A stretch of 64,000 nucleotides of DNA from Pomacea canaliculata (GCF_003073045.1 NC_037590.1:11923042-11987041), one strand, 5' to 3'. Positions 24,326-38,734 are shown, numbered from the stretch's first letter. A program made the numbers and translations. Notes: generated by a model from the sequence alone, not told the origin.

Positions 24326-26644
24326 GAAAAAAATAGAGAAAATCGAGAGTAGTGGAAGTAGTGCTGATGTTTGTTGGTAGTGTGATGAGGCTAACCCAAA
24401 CAAAACGTATCTCGAGTAGCAGATGTTGTAGACACGAAGCTGTTGATTACAGTGGACTGGACAGCATTGGATATCAGAGTGATGTGTCAAATGTGACCCA
24501 CTCAAATATTCGTCACATCCTCTCTCTCTCTCACACACACACACCCATTCTTGGACAAACATGTGAAGACACACAAGAAGGGAGTGGACAAGTGGCCAGA
24601 GTAATCACACAAGGCTGACTTGAGCTGCAAGGGAGAAGAATGCGAAAGGTAGGAAGAGTTCAGTGATGAAGGAACAGCAGCGAAATCTGCCATTGCACTT
24701 CTTTTTTCTTTGTTTCTTTTTTTTTTAAGTCGTGGAAGGGATGGAGCAATGCGGGAAGGAGGAAAGAGTGCCCCCGAGGTCAACTAACGGAAGCCACCAC
24801 ACGGCACCAGGCACGCCAGTCCCAGTTGCTGAGCACCGGTGGGTGTCCCCTCGGTGTCCGACAAACAAGAGCGTGGAGCTTGGTGACAACACCATGGCGG
24901 AGTGCGTGCATCGTCCTCTTTCTTACACTTGCACACCAACTCGTCCCTCACACATTTTAGTTAGGAGGTTCAGAGCAGTTCGACCTTTTCTTTCTGAGCT
25001 TTTTATTTCTTTTTGTGAAAATGCTAGGCAAAAGAATTTCTAAAGACTGACAGTTAAGACGAGAACTGCTATACGGTGCAGCCATCCCCACGCTCGTGAC
25101 AAACATAAACTTCGGCCCCTTAGTCCCTCAGCCCCAACAGTTACACACTCCCTAACGACAACCACCACTGTAGATGAAATCCGTAGATGGTTTACTTAAT
25201 TAAACAGCCATGAGTTGATAGATATATGTGAATACTATGCCTCTGCACTCTATTTTCTGTCAAATCATCTACTAATCAGTTTTAAAGTTGTTAATGGTAG
25301 CAAAGCCACTAGGTCACCCATCGGCTGTAGAATGTGTGCTAGGGAAGGATCGTGAAAGCCTCGAGAAAAATGTCGAAAGAAAATTAGACGACATGGCACC
25401 TGACCAAACGCTGCTGTGGTTCGAGATAAGAAATGCAAGTTGACATGTGTTCTCGTTACCGTCATTCAGTGATTGTTCTTCCTCCTTCTTTTCTTCACCT
25501 TCCACCTACCTCCCCCTTCCACCTCCATCTCACAATAGTCTAAAGACTGTTTATTACCCGTTATCGCTCGACCGAGACCCGCTTTCTAGTTGTCTGCCCT
25601 TATCTTCATCTCTCGCTACCTCGTTATTCGTGTCCAACTGTTTCACCTTTACCTACCTAAAGGTGACCTAAATAAATGTCTTAGGAAAGTATACAGTGTT
25701 CCCCACCAGCCCTCCTTTTTTGCGGGGGTAGGGGGAGCCGGGGAGCCGGGGAGGTGTGGTAAAGTACAAGGCATCGCTGAATACTCTTCTGAATAAGTGA
25801 TGAAGATTGCATGCGCATGATATCAAATAAATTTCAGGCTAGAAGGTTGAAAAACACCACGATACACCAGGTTCCACCTGTACCTGACCTGTTTGTCAAG
25901 CGTGTTTTGGTGACTTTGATGTTGTTTTCCACGTGGTGGTAAATGAAGTCTCCGATGTAGTTGCAGACTGCGTGTCAAGCCTCAACCACGACATTGGTGT
26001 CAGGAGGTGGCGTTCACTGTCCTTCATCTAGCGAGAATAATTGCCTGTTAGCATGGTGTCTACATCTCTTCGAGCATGCTTTATGAACATGAGAGGCAAG
26101 AAAAGTTCGCACTGTATAAATGTCAGTTCCCTTTTCTTTCCCCCTTTTTTTTTTTCTTTTTGAAGCGCTTCAGTTTATTTGTCGTGCATATGTTTGCAAC
26201 AAAAGAAAATTGTTGCAATGAAGTCTCGTTAGTCCTAAAAGTAATGCGCACACTCATACATGTTGAGTTCCTTCGTAACCGCAATCACCTATTTCTTTTG
26301 TTAATGATCACAGTGACCTGTACCTAATAATCAAAGGTTAAAAATAATTACCTGATACATATACAAGGCGGATTGTTCATTATCGCTTGCTTTTATCTAT
26401 CTGCTTTATCGACTAGTGACGCTGCGTTTCAATGTGTTTCTGACATTATTTAGTATGAAAATTTAGAAACAGACTAGACATTCTAGGTACCAGCATCTTG
26501 ACGGAAGAGTCAACAATGGCAGGGATGTTAATTACATACGAGAAGAAAAGAGAAAGACGAAGAGAAAAAATAAACTGGGAAGAAAAGAAGTAAAGAAGGT
26601 AAGAACCCGAGCTCGTCAAGTGAAGATCACGTGATGTGAATTTC

Positions 26645-26672
26645 GGTGGTAGTGGTGGTGGTAGTGGTGGTG
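26645..26672. repeat. GGT/AGT trinucleotide repeat
   Basis: GGTGGTAGT-type units repeated about nine times in total. Confidence 0.8.
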
Positions 26673-29600
26673 TCCACCGTTATATAGGGCTTGACCCCCA
26701 ACTCAAGCTGAGATTAGCCTGCCTTAACGCGGGTGACAACGCTCGTGTTTCACATGCCTCAGCCTGATTTATCACGCGATCAAATCTTTTCTCTCATCGA
26801 TAAGTCTCCGAAGTACATTGCCACCAGACCCTTGACCTCGCCCCACTTTGCTCGTACAAAGTTCAAAGTTAATACCATTAACCCAGGGTGCTTAAAAAAA
26901 AAAAAGGCCGAGTGTTATCATCACTAGTACATGTTATGCAGTAAGAAGTCGCTATGCAACGTTACATACAGTCACGTGGGCGACGTTGGTCCATTTTCAG
27001 TCCAAGTCTATTTAAAAAAAGTGTTAGAACATTGAGTGTTATCTCCCTTCGAGGAGGTCACAAACTGCAGAATGTTTGATTCTAAATAATGTGACAGCTC
27101 GAAGAGCTGGGTCTGGACCTGCCCTCAAGTGGTGCCTGAAACGAAAGGCTTAATAAGATCAAAGTGGTTCAGCAGAATTTTAAATTTGTTTTTTTAATAG
27201 CTAAAAATTACATCTTTGTTTCAAAACTTCAAAGTTCAATATCAAACTCTTTTGACTTTTTGCACAGTATGAAGAACAAATACATGGCAAAATGATACAT
27301 AATAATGTTTATTAATAACAACAGTAGATATGTTGACGATTGGTTACCATATGAGAAATATTTTTCCCTCTCTATAAAGCATTTAGAAGCATTGAAGAAC
27401 TTTTCGAGGGATCTGTTTTTCTTTCTTTTTAACCCCTCGAACGAGTTAACCCTCGTTTCGCAGTAATATACATTTAACTATCCGAGGTGAACTACATGCA
27501 CTGAGGAGTGAGGATATGGTGACTTGTACTTAGTGGGATCACATGAATGTTTAAAGTCTGCTGTATTCTTATCATGGTATCTTGGGTGAAAATGTCAACA
27601 TGAACATTCCCTACTGTTAAAGATTATCACTGCACCTTCAAAACTTAGTGTTAGGTGGTTGTGACAACACACCTACCCTTTGTAGACATAGGGCACAGAC
27701 ATGGAAACTTTTTATAGGTCTTTTCTGTGGTCCTCTTTGCAGTCTATGTCCACACCTCTTCATTAGATTGTAAATAAAGATGTGGTGGTCTTTGTAGACA
27801 AAATGAAGAAAGTGCAGTTTTTTATTTGTTTTTATATATTGACTTATTATTTTAATACCCATTTTGGCTAGACCACCCTATGAAATTTTTCCCCTTTTAA
27901 CAACTGCAGTCTTTACATAACTCGTCACAAAAAGTCCTCTGTCCAACAACGTACGTGTGTCCTTTAGAGTCCTTATGATGCCTGTTACACACGACCTCTA
28001 CCTCACATTTTTTCCTGTCTTCCTCCCTCACTCGTTCACTCCCGTGTTCACGAGAGTGCATACACAGCGTGTAGACGGCGCTGCAGGTCAGTCGTGACTG
28101 GCCTTCACCTGTCTGGCTGTCTGGCTGTCTCGGACGAGCATGATGGCAGGTACGGCGCGCGACTGTCCTACATCACAGGTAAGTAGTAGTTAATTAAGTG
28201 TTCTCAGCACCCAGACGCGTGCCTTGCAGTCCTGCTGCGTGCTTCAAGCTTTTCTTACCACCATCCCCTCCCCACCTCTTCCCGCAACGCTCTTCTCCGC
28301 CTCCCACCACAGCATCCAAGGCTTAAAAGTTCAGAGGTTAGTAAGACACTTAACTGGAGACATTTTGTTGACCCAGCGGTGAGCTTCTTCACATCTCTTC
28401 AAAACTGACCCAAGTGTCACTCTGTGAACTATTGTAACATGCCATAAAATTTCGATAGACTCTACAAAAACTGACCCTGCATGTCACGTGCATAAACATG
28501 GCAATACCTCTAGTAACTACATCTCAATAAACAGGCAACACCGATGCAATTTAGCCCCTCGATCACAGACACCACATCTTAAAAAAGAAAAAAAAAATGT
28601 AAAAAAAGACAGTGAACGAGTTTCTCGCCAGTAAGAGCAACTTGAGGGTCGTCATTAATGCGGAATGTTATTAAACATGACACTGAGCACATGTCTCCGG
28701 GCCCCTAGGGACGTGCTGGCCTCACAACACAGGCATGGCTGCTATGCCGCCACCTTCCTGAAATACCGGACTTCCACAACTGTCCTGCATGACATCAACA
28801 CTTGACGAATTAATATAGTTCAGTCCATCCGTTTTAGTTTTATAGTTTTAGAAATATTCATAGCTCTGTGCTTACTAATAAGTCTCTTCATCTTTATTTA
28901 CAAGTCCCGCTAAACACAGATTGTGTTTTATCCCATGTTTTTTGTTTCTTTGGATTTCGTTTGCTTAGCATGCATCACGACCTTCTCTCTAATCGGAACA
29001 TAGCTTTGCCAGTCGACCACGTGACCCTTGACCATTCATCTGACTACTGTCCAGTCCATTCGGTGGCTTATGAAGACAAACCGTCAGAATAAAACAAGTT
29101 ACTGTATGAGGTTTAAATCAAAGCAAGGCAATCTGAATAACCATTTGAATCCTTCCTATATACACAGTCTCCCAAAGCTGGATCTTGTGGTCATCGATCA
29201 GTATGAATGGAGATGATGGACACACACACACACACACATACACGTGTTCTAAAATCAACCTGATACTTTGACACAGAATCTGTATCTCATAATAAAGAAA
29301 TAAAAATGTGACAACTGTAATCAGTTCTGTACATGAGATATCGCGAGACTTCACGGCAACGATAGTCAGCTAGTAAATGTTCTGATGTAAGGCAGTGATG
29401 AGGCATGTTGTCACTCGTTTTGGGTCGCCGACACGACCTGTCCAGCTCTCAACAGAAGAAATTTCAATAAAACCTCAAGTAAAAGGTCTCAAAAATATAT
29501 AAATGCCTGAATCTTACCTATTAAAATAAATACACACATAGGTAATATTTCCTTCAAGACAAATTACCATATCGATATTTTCACCTCGCTCTTTAACCTC

Positions 29601-30508
29601 CACGACCCCTACCCCCCTACTTCCGTCTCTCTTCTCTTTCTCCCACTCCCCGTCTCTCTTTTCTGTCTTTCTCTTCCTCTGCAAAACATCCGCTTTAGCC
29701 ATTCAGTCAATATATCTCCCTGTTCTTGATATGTCCTTAACTGTACAAAAATGTCCTTACATGTCCGCGTGCCCTCATCGTCTCCGCATTCTGCGCCCCT
29801 CCTAGTTGCGGAGTATTGCCTGTTTATTCCTCCAACCTGGGCGTCTTCCTCCCGGTCAAGAATGATGGGTCTGTGCGAGATCCTTTGTGCGCGTGTGTTC
29901 GTGAGTGAGACAGAAGTAGACAGGTGTAAGAATATAAGCTATTTATTAACTACTGTAATTCACTCGAAGGATCTTTTCAGTTTCTACTTGACTGACACAA
30001 GCAGTTCCAGAGAAACGTGCTGATGGACACAGCGATGATTATTTTTATATGAAGTCATTTACAACAGGGTCAAGAGGGCGATAAATAAACATATACACAC
30101 ATACAAATACACATATATGTTATCAAGATGATTGTTTTATGGGTTGTAAGTCGCCATGTCCTTCGCTGGGCAAGCCGTGGGGAGTGAGGCAAGGACGTGC
30201 GGTGAGTGCCGACCTGTTGTGTCAGGAGGTGACTGCGTGCAGCAAGAACAGTTCTTTGCGACCCTTTGTGTGGGCACCGGTCACATTCTTGGTGCCCTGG
30301 AAGGTAGGGCTGAGTACATTACATACAGCCGACAACATGAGAGAGAAAAATGAATTATACATATCACAACCAACATGAGAGAAAAGAGAATTATTACAAC
30401 AAACACTAGAAAAAAAAGAGTTAGCAAACATTGAAAGCAAAAAAGAGAATTATTACACTAAACATATAACAAATAAGATGAGAGGAAAAGAAATATTACA
30501 CCATACAT

Positions 30509-30511
<3 letters not shown>

Positions 30512-30597
<86 letters not shown>
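30512..30597. repeat. Pure AC microsatellite, 43 units
   Basis: An uninterrupted 86-base AC dinucleotide run, the longest simple repeat in the window. Confidence 0.98.
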
Positions 30598-30599
<2 letters not shown>

Positions 30600-33500
30600 T
30601 TGTGATTTCTTCTTGTTTTTTATTTAAATTTCTTACTTTCTTCTTTTATTTTCAAATTTTTTACAACTGTTAGGGATTGTTGTGTGCTCATCCAAACTGA
30701 ATTTGTAAGCAGTCTCGACGGAAATTTTTCTGTAGTCCTAAAATATATCTGTCACTTAAAAAATCGCCGTCCTGCTTCAGAAACAAACAAATAAACAATC
30801 AAACAAAAAACAAAACAAAGTGATATTTCACTGCTCGAGGTTTAAGATGATGAAGGCGGATCCCGCGTGACTTGCCTTTGTGTACCTGGCATGTCCCTTT
30901 GCTTATCTTGGATGTTTGTAATGCCGTTTGTACTAGATGTTGTTTATCTCACCTCCACACGTGTTAATGACTAAAAGCCTTAAAGATCTTGTTGACATTT
31001 GCTCTGGCTAAATATCTTTGGGTAAGCAGACGCCTTGCGGTCTCCCCGTTCCCTCGATCCCTCGTCTTGACTACCCCCTCTCCTCTCTTTCCCTCCACTT
31101 CTATATGTGTCTTATGGGGAGGGAGGAGTAGGGGACCAAGCTAACTCATGTCCCTCTTTGTAAAAGAAGTTTTTCCCGTTCACCGTTCTTTGTTTCCAAG
31201 TTTGTGTCGGCAACGGAAAATTAATCGACATCTGACCTCCCCTGAGTAGGGTACAGAAGACTGGTAAACGTTGGTAATCACTGTGTACTTTTATTTATCT
31301 GAACATGAGTAACTCGCAGATCCGTGGACTTTGCCACCTGTTTTTCTGTTTTTCTGTCTGTTCAGCACCTTCGACGGTAAAGTTCGCACGGTGACCGGAT
31401 GTGCGGTGCGAAACTGATTTTCGCCGACATTGAGGGGTCTGTTCGCTTCTGCTTAGTCGATGAGCTCAACCGGACTAGTGCCGTGAAAACTCACTTTACC
31501 ATCAGCTGGATTTATCAAGGAAGATAAACAGAGGTGAAGGGAGACGACCTAGCTTTCTACACTATGTGTCCTAGAAACGGCGAACCACTCACTCTCTCTC
31601 TCACACACACACCTTCTCTGTACTTGGTCACGGGACTTCTGTCAACATGAAATGATTTTTATGATCTAAAAATTAATATTTTTAAAAAAACAAACCGTCT
31701 TCGCATTCCCCTGTTGTATTTAACTTAAAAATAAAAAATTCTACTCGACGTTAAAAAATCAGTAATATTTGACAAACGGGTGGGGGAGGAGATGTGGAGG
31801 TAAAGGGAGTGTTTATCTACGTGTCTAGTGTGTCACCACGGGAAAGGTAAAGGAAAGGTGCGATGTGACTGGAAGTGAAGGACTCTCTAATCTTTGGAGC
31901 AACAGCACGAACGTGAGATCGGCAGTGCGGGAAGCGTGCCATTGGTCAGGTGTACCCACGTGATCACTTTCGTAGCTCTGTGATTTGTCGCGGCACCTTA
32001 ATAGACGCAGGAAGGAATTTCCTGCTGGAAGACGGCAGGAGGACGTGCATGATCGCTAGTCTGGGGCCAAATGTCGCGCACTTTCCTTGTAGATTAGTCT
32101 TCCCTCAGGAACAAAAATAAAATATGGTTCTACAGATGATCTTTGTGATGGCATTTTGATGGCCACCACCTCTTGTCTTTTTTCCACGTCTCCAAATAAC
32201 ACCTGTCGGTGCACAACGCTCGTGGAATGCGCGTCTACGTAATTAAAGGTTGGGAATGGAGAAGATCCGAGACAAAAAAATAGGGGTGGCTACACCTGCA
32301 CCCTGCCGTGGGCCGGCACTTGTTTCCTATCTCGCACCTACGCCACCAGGTGACGCAATGAGGCGCGTGCGCCCACAGTTCTTTTGGTCAAGCCCATCAT
32401 GACATTTCCAGTTTGAGCTAAAAGCGGGCCTATCACGAGTCTGGGTATATCGCCACCTCGCCAATTACAGGTGTGCCACACAGAATTATAACATCTTCAA
32501 TAGCCTCTTATGTGGGAGTTCCAGCAACACTGCCATGCTTCTTACACCTTCCTGTGTCTGGACTATGCAATGCAGGAACAGTCTTCTGGTTATGATGCGA
32601 TGCAGCAGTTACAACTGATAAATTATTTTTATTTCCTACATTTTTTATATATTTCCCATTACCATTGCTTATTCGAGATAATAAAATTCGAAGAATGACC
32701 AGAAAAAGGAACAAAACTGTCGTTTAAACACTTGTGAACCGTTCACATTCAGATGAACATTTGTAATCCACTGCAATTTAGTGATAGTATTTGTACTGTG
32801 CTTTGGCCTTCGTTTTAAATTATAATAATTTTATAAATATAAATATGTTTATCATGTAGTTATTCTCACTCATGGGACGCTCGGTTGCACTCGCCACCAC
32901 CCCATTCTTGATGCTGTCACACGTTTGTAGCAGGGCTGTTAAAACAATGTACATCAATATCTAGTAGATTTTTTTATTTCGACAAAATAAGTACAAAAAA
33001 AAAAAACATTTAATGCAATTTCATAACCAGAAAAAGTACACTCCCTGTCATGCACACTTTTCACAAGAAACAAAGTTCACAAGACTACATACAGGCATCA
33101 ATCAGTGGAAGACAAGTACTATCTACCCGCAACCTAACTCGAAAGAAATGCTGGAACATTGCTGGTACCCAGCGTTCTATGAATTACAATACTGAATGTC
33201 GAGTGAAATTTCATGAAAGATAAATTTATCATTCGAGCTTAAAAATAAACAAAAAAACACAAAAAGTTTCGTTCTTTCAAAATTATGACATCGCGAGAAA
33301 AGATAAAATGTGGTTTTTTTCACACTGGGCAAGATTTAAGTATTAAGATTTACGGTGGGGGAAAGGTGGGAAAAGAAACATGCCATACAGTTTCTACAAC
33401 TAGAAACTGCTGAAAAGTTTTTCCACAGAAACAAGTTATAATTGTATTCCCTGCACATAGCACCCACAAAGGCTTGTACAAAAGGAACAGCAGATTTTCT

Positions 33501-36500
33501 TCTCTATGTACACACAAGCAAACAAGTAACAAAACATCTAATTCGTTGTTTGAACCTGCAATTCCCGAAACACAAAAAGGTAAAGTACATAAAAAATATA
33601 CCGTTTGTTTATTCATACTCTGCAAGGCACCAAGATGGACGCATGGAAGCAGAATTGACTGGAAAATATAGATGTGTGACCCTGTAAAGTATATATACAC
33701 ACACATATGCAATTACTGTATCTCTTTAATACATCAAAAATGAATCCAACTTGCATCCTATGAGTAGCAATCGACTGGCTTCATTTACATGTACGCATGC
33801 ACGCAAGCCTCCTTGCAAGCTGACTACATCAGTCTTCAAGTGGTCAGGCATATATATATATACCCACGCGGTGGGAATACCATTCGCCAGGATTTCACTG
33901 ACAGCTGAACATAGGACTAGATTCTTTCCGATAACAATTTTGGTGTAGCGGTCAGGCAGCAACAAGTGGAATGCGAACAAGAAAATAGTGAAAAGTTGGT
34001 ATGAAATGGTATGAAAATTTCTTTGGTCCCAAAATAGGGGAATGAGCGATGTATGTGACATTCTTGATAAGGCTGTAGCTATTCAAAATATTGAAGTTTA
34101 AGAACTGACGCCCTTTATGGAAACGGAATGTTAGAAACTGGTCAGGGTAGATAAGAAAGATATTTGTGCTTTACTGGTAAGTGGTCCTCGATGATTAAGT
34201 ACACTATTTTTCCAATTCCCCGCATTCCCTTAAAACATTAACATTAGGGTTACATTTGCCCCACACTAAGAATACAAGTTACAGAGATCAGCACACACAT
34301 TCACTCATATTCACATGCATGTACCCGTGCACAGAAGACAAACAACGCCCTAATATTGCGCTCCTTTCCTGTCCTTCCGGTAAACTTTAGCAGTTTTTAC
34401 TGCCCGCAAAGCTGTTAAAGAAACTTAAGGCAACTGGCTGATTACTGAATCCCAACAGTTACTGACCTCAAGACGAATGTCTGTGCCAACTGGTACTAGC
34501 TTCAAATATATATGAATTTGAAATAATGACCATAGGTCACGTTTGCAGCCTGTGATATGACCACAGATAACAACTCCTTGCACAGTTCTGTTTTACCAAT
34601 GAAAATACGAGACTGTAGACCGGAACAAAGATTTCAAAAATAACTTCTATGACTGCATCGTATAAAACTGCAGTTTACAGCCGTTTGTACAATGACATAA
34701 AAACAACTGCAAGTGTTTCAAAATGGATGAAAAAATCCGCGAAACTCACACTCTAAATCAAATGAGACATGAAAAGAATGGGAGAAATGTTCACCTCGGT
34801 TCAGTGCTTTCCCCCAACCACCTCTGTGCAAATTGCCAGGGCAGAAATAGTTTCTCGTGCAGTAGACAAAGATTAGTTCTATTTCCAAAACATAAGCCAT
34901 TTTCAATGCCAACATAAAGGCTACAAATGCACGGCCCTTATCTGACAGCCAATCACTTTGATAAATTGGTGAAGCAATAGTCAATGGAGAAACATAACAC
35001 TAACACAACATAATGACTAGCCTATGGTTGCCATGTTATTTACATTATTTGAAGCTTAAAAAGCAATTCTATTAGCACCAATGATATATTACATTCATAA
35101 TACTCCCTCCACCCCCACAAAAAAAGAAGCCAGATGAACAGATGACATCGCTTTTCTTGTTGTATTAAAGAATTAAAACGACAGTGAAATCTGCTAACAG
35201 CAGATAGAGAGAGAGGGGGGGGGAAGAGGGGAGACATAAAATTACTTATAAACAGAGTTAGTATGTTCTAAAATTGCCCAGGGTTAGCAAGAAAATAAAA
35301 TTGCCAAACTATTAAAATGAAAACAGGACATCTGGGAAACTGCATACTAAGACGGTAGAGCTAGACAACACACAAATGGAAGACATTGTACATTTTGATC
35401 AGTGGTGTGTTGCTTAGCCAGTTATTTTCTGTCGAAAAGAAAACGCACACCTCATAGCACCTCCGTACCCTCCACCCCCGACTCATAATAACTTCAAAAA
35501 ATGAAAATAAAATCAACATTCAATCGGGTTTTCTCACCCGTCGCGGCTGGCATTCCGCAGGTCACTGTGGGCAAGATGGCGCTGCTTTACCTACTGCTGA
35601 CATCCTAGAACAGTCATCGGGCTTGCAAATATGCAATGTACGACATTTTAAGACTGCTATTAACATCATGACTTCATTTTATGCCTACGGTAAGGCACGC
35701 TAATAAACATATATATATAAACGAACCGACTTATAATATTTATAGACTGATTGTGCGTTTACTTTTACTTGTTTGATCAAGTTGCTCTTACAAGTTCTCC
35801 TTCACAATCAACCGCTTGAAGATACTACATATACATACTACTGATATTTAAAATCAGGATTCAACTACAAGACACCTCTGAAGCGACTTTCTAAAAACTC
35901 CACTAGCATTCCTCCCACGGACTGAGATATTTTGCTAATAACGTGCAAAACAAACCAAAAAAAAAAAAGGAAAGAAAAAGGAAAAAAAAATCACTCTCAA
36001 AATATACAATGCAGCTTTTTCTTGACAAACCCTGACCTTTGCAGTGCTTTTAAGGATCAGAAAGGTACCTACGGTTAACTCAGCTCTTAATCAACTCTTG
36101 TTTTACTTGATACCTATCGGTTACCTGTATTATCATCACAAGTGCCACCACCCTGTTTTGCAATGACTTGACTGGGCAAAACGGTCTACAATTTCACTCA
36201 TGCCCCTCGCACTCTTCTCTTTCTCAGTTTCTCCTCTCTTTCTCTATCGAGCCAATGCATATTAACAAAAAGTTCAATAATAATAATTAAAAAAATCCGT
36301 AGATCACAAGATTAAAGTGTTCCGTCCTTCAGCATACCTTCAAAGCACACAACATGGGCTGGACTTCCGCTAGTGTTGCTTGGTGACTCGTGTCACGTGC
36401 TAACAACAACAAAACCATCTCGCAAGGCCATGGTTATACAAGTGTAGCTTCGGCCGTGCACGAGACAGTTCTCCGTGGGCAGCAATGCAAATAACTTTCA

Positions 36501-36758
36501 TGTGAAAATGTTCTTTTCAAGATATCTGCACGGGTAGGTGGGAGGGTTTTTAAAATAAACCGAAACCGTGGATGCTCTTGCCTCGTCCTTATAAACTACC
36601 CACCCCTGTCCCTTTGCTCCTGTCCCTCAGCTTGAAATAAAACAATTTTGACTTTAGTACTCCCCCATTCTATACCTTCACTGTAATGGGGTAAGCGGTG
36701 AAATCCTTGAAAAGAGGGTGAGAAAAGGGACAAAGTGGGGTAAAAGGGTGTCGTCGTC

Positions 36759-38734
36759 TCACGGAGAGGCCAGGGGTTGCTTCTCCTTATCGCTTGGGTC
36801 CACCGCCAACGTAGGAGGCACCACATCATCTTCGTCGCGCGCCTTCTTGCTGCGGTACAGCTGCCACATCTTGTCCACCAGGTCGTCACCACCAGGTCGG
36901 TGGAGTTCTTGGCGATGACACGCATGACGAAGACGCCGTCGTCACGCAGGTAGGAGTCGGCGAACTTGTGGCACAGCTTCTTGTCGAAGCCCGTCTGCAG
37001 CTGATTGTTAATCTTCAGGTACTTCTTGATGTAGGCGGCGCGGTTGCGCTTCACCACCACGCGGTACAGCCAGGCCAACAGGTTGATGCACGTGAGAGTG
37101 GCCACCAACACCAGCCAGAACCAGAGGAAGATAAAGATCTTCTCGTTGAAAAGGTTGATGGGCAACACGCACTGCACGGTCCAAGTCTGGATGTTGGCCA
37201 GCTGCCGGATACGGAAGTCGCACAGCGTCACGCGCGGGAAACGTGGAGACTCCTTCCACGTTTCGTCAGACCCCAGCTTTGCCAGCACCTCGAAGCCGTA
37301 CAGGTTGTAGTCGGTAGCCAGAAAGGCATTGAGTATGAAGAACTGTGATATAACGTTGGCTGCATACAAAACCTGTGCAAAAAAAAAAAAAATCCCTTTA
37401 AAAAATGTTTGGCGTACTTAAGTATGGCTAATAAGTGATTCTCAAAGTAGCGTTCTGTAGCTTTATACAAACCCATTATATAAGCAAATGTGACAAATCT
37501 TCACCTTTACTACCTTAAGTAGCTTATAAGGGTGACTTTTGCCTAGTCCACAGGCTTGATCATCGTACACACCTTGACGAAAAGGTAGAAAGCGGTGAGG
37601 TAGGTGCCGGCACGTTTGTTGCAGAAGAAACAGCAGAAACGCGCCATCTTCTGCTTGGCACGCACTAGCACGTTCCAGTGGTACTGGCGGTGTGTTTCCA
37701 GCCAGCGGTCCAGGTACTTGGCGATGTGGTCGATGGTCTTGTCACGGTCCTCCGGCGAGCCCAGCTGGGTCTTCTCTGCCATCTCCACCACTTTGTCCAG
37801 GTTGATGCCAGAGCCGCCGTTGAACAGACGCCATATGATGTTTGGAAATTTGAACATAAATGCCTGTGGACATAAGTCAAACGCTTTTCAAATTTTCTGA
37901 GGGTTATTTGGGAGAGGATACCTTTATATCAAACAGAAAGCAGCCTCGATCAATAGTTAATCTGGAAGATCAAAACCTCATCCACTTTCCTCGTTCCACA
38001 GACGACGATTAAATTTAACTAAATAAAAGCAACACATCCAACCGATATTTTCAAGTACAACAACGGAAAGCTGATATTAAAATGAAAACCAAGCATGTAA
38101 GAAATGCATATAAAAAGTGTTACTCGTGTTGTTCTGACATCGATTATCCAAATGCAGCTGACGACAGCGAAGCAAGAAAGAATTAACAGAAAGTACTTGC
38201 CTGCAGGAGAAGAATGAGTGGCACCCACTGGTAGTAAGTCAACTCTTCATTTTCTCGTTTGATCACGTCCAATGGAATGGCTTCGTCCATGGCAATGTAA
38301 TAAGTGTTTTTAATCCAGCAGTAACTTTTGGTGTAGTCGACATAGGCACCGGTGAACTGAAATAATGGTTTAGTTAACGTGCGAGATGGATAACAAGGTG
38401 TCTGTCATAAGCAACCATAAAATAAAAACAATAAAATGTATAAGTTATGAAAAAAACATCATTTGACTAACTGAAAACGTTTGTCAATCCACGTCCTCCT
38501 CGCCGCTTCAAAACAAATAATATATAAACCAATACCATGCCACATCTACTCACTTCGGCAGGACACCAGCAGTGAATGGGGTCGCCCACAAACTGCCCCG
38601 TGGACACGATGACTGCAAACATAGCGAAAAGAAACACCGTCCACACATGATTCAAACGGTCTGTCCAGTCGTCGTTACTGGCTCCCTGCAACTTCTTCAG
38701 CGACGGGACGCCGCCGATGACTGCTCCTATCGAC
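36759..38734 (-). CDS. Innexin paralogue C (four coding exons after a split start codon)
   Basis: A gap-junction or hemichannel subunit. Exons in transcript order are 38554-38734, 38201-38356, 37573-37863 and 36759-37372; all junctions keep phase. The first exon starts G, then SIGAVIGGV, as in paralogues A and B. Loop 1 cysteines keep the C-X17-C spacing of B, with one extra cysteine (HCWC). Exon 2 ends within YYQWVPLILLLQ, and exon 3 resumes AFMFKFPNIIW. Exon 3 carries LDRWLETHRQYHWN and segment 3. Exon 4 carries C-X16-C in loop 2, VLPINLFNEK, segment 4 and the tail. The exon 2 donor is GC (38199-38200, context CAG|GCAAGT) instead of GT. Exon 4 has 614 bases where 615 are needed: a base is missing near 36886, just after NSTDLVV. 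With B as guide, the intended frame continues DLVDKMWQLY and ends at the TGA at 36759-36761, for about 414 residues. As written, the frame runs on to 36596 through nonsense. The start exon may be the candidate ending at 51078. Confidence 0.93.

Larger units (their letters stand above)
17873..36758. other. Gene-free stretch between tRNA-Ala and innexin C
   Basis: Nineteen kilobases without a recognisable exon. It contains many simple repeats, the 43-base minisatellite, the palindromic tract and the AC run. The right end (about 35-36.7 kb) must include the 3-prime UTR of innexin C; no polyadenylation site could be fixed. The longest open frame (19062-19601, plus) looks random and was not called. 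Confidence 0.4.

Noticed and set aside
36596-36758. C-terminal extension of innexin C past the expected stop
   Set aside because: It results from the one-base frame break near 36886; the sequence after it is not innexin-like.
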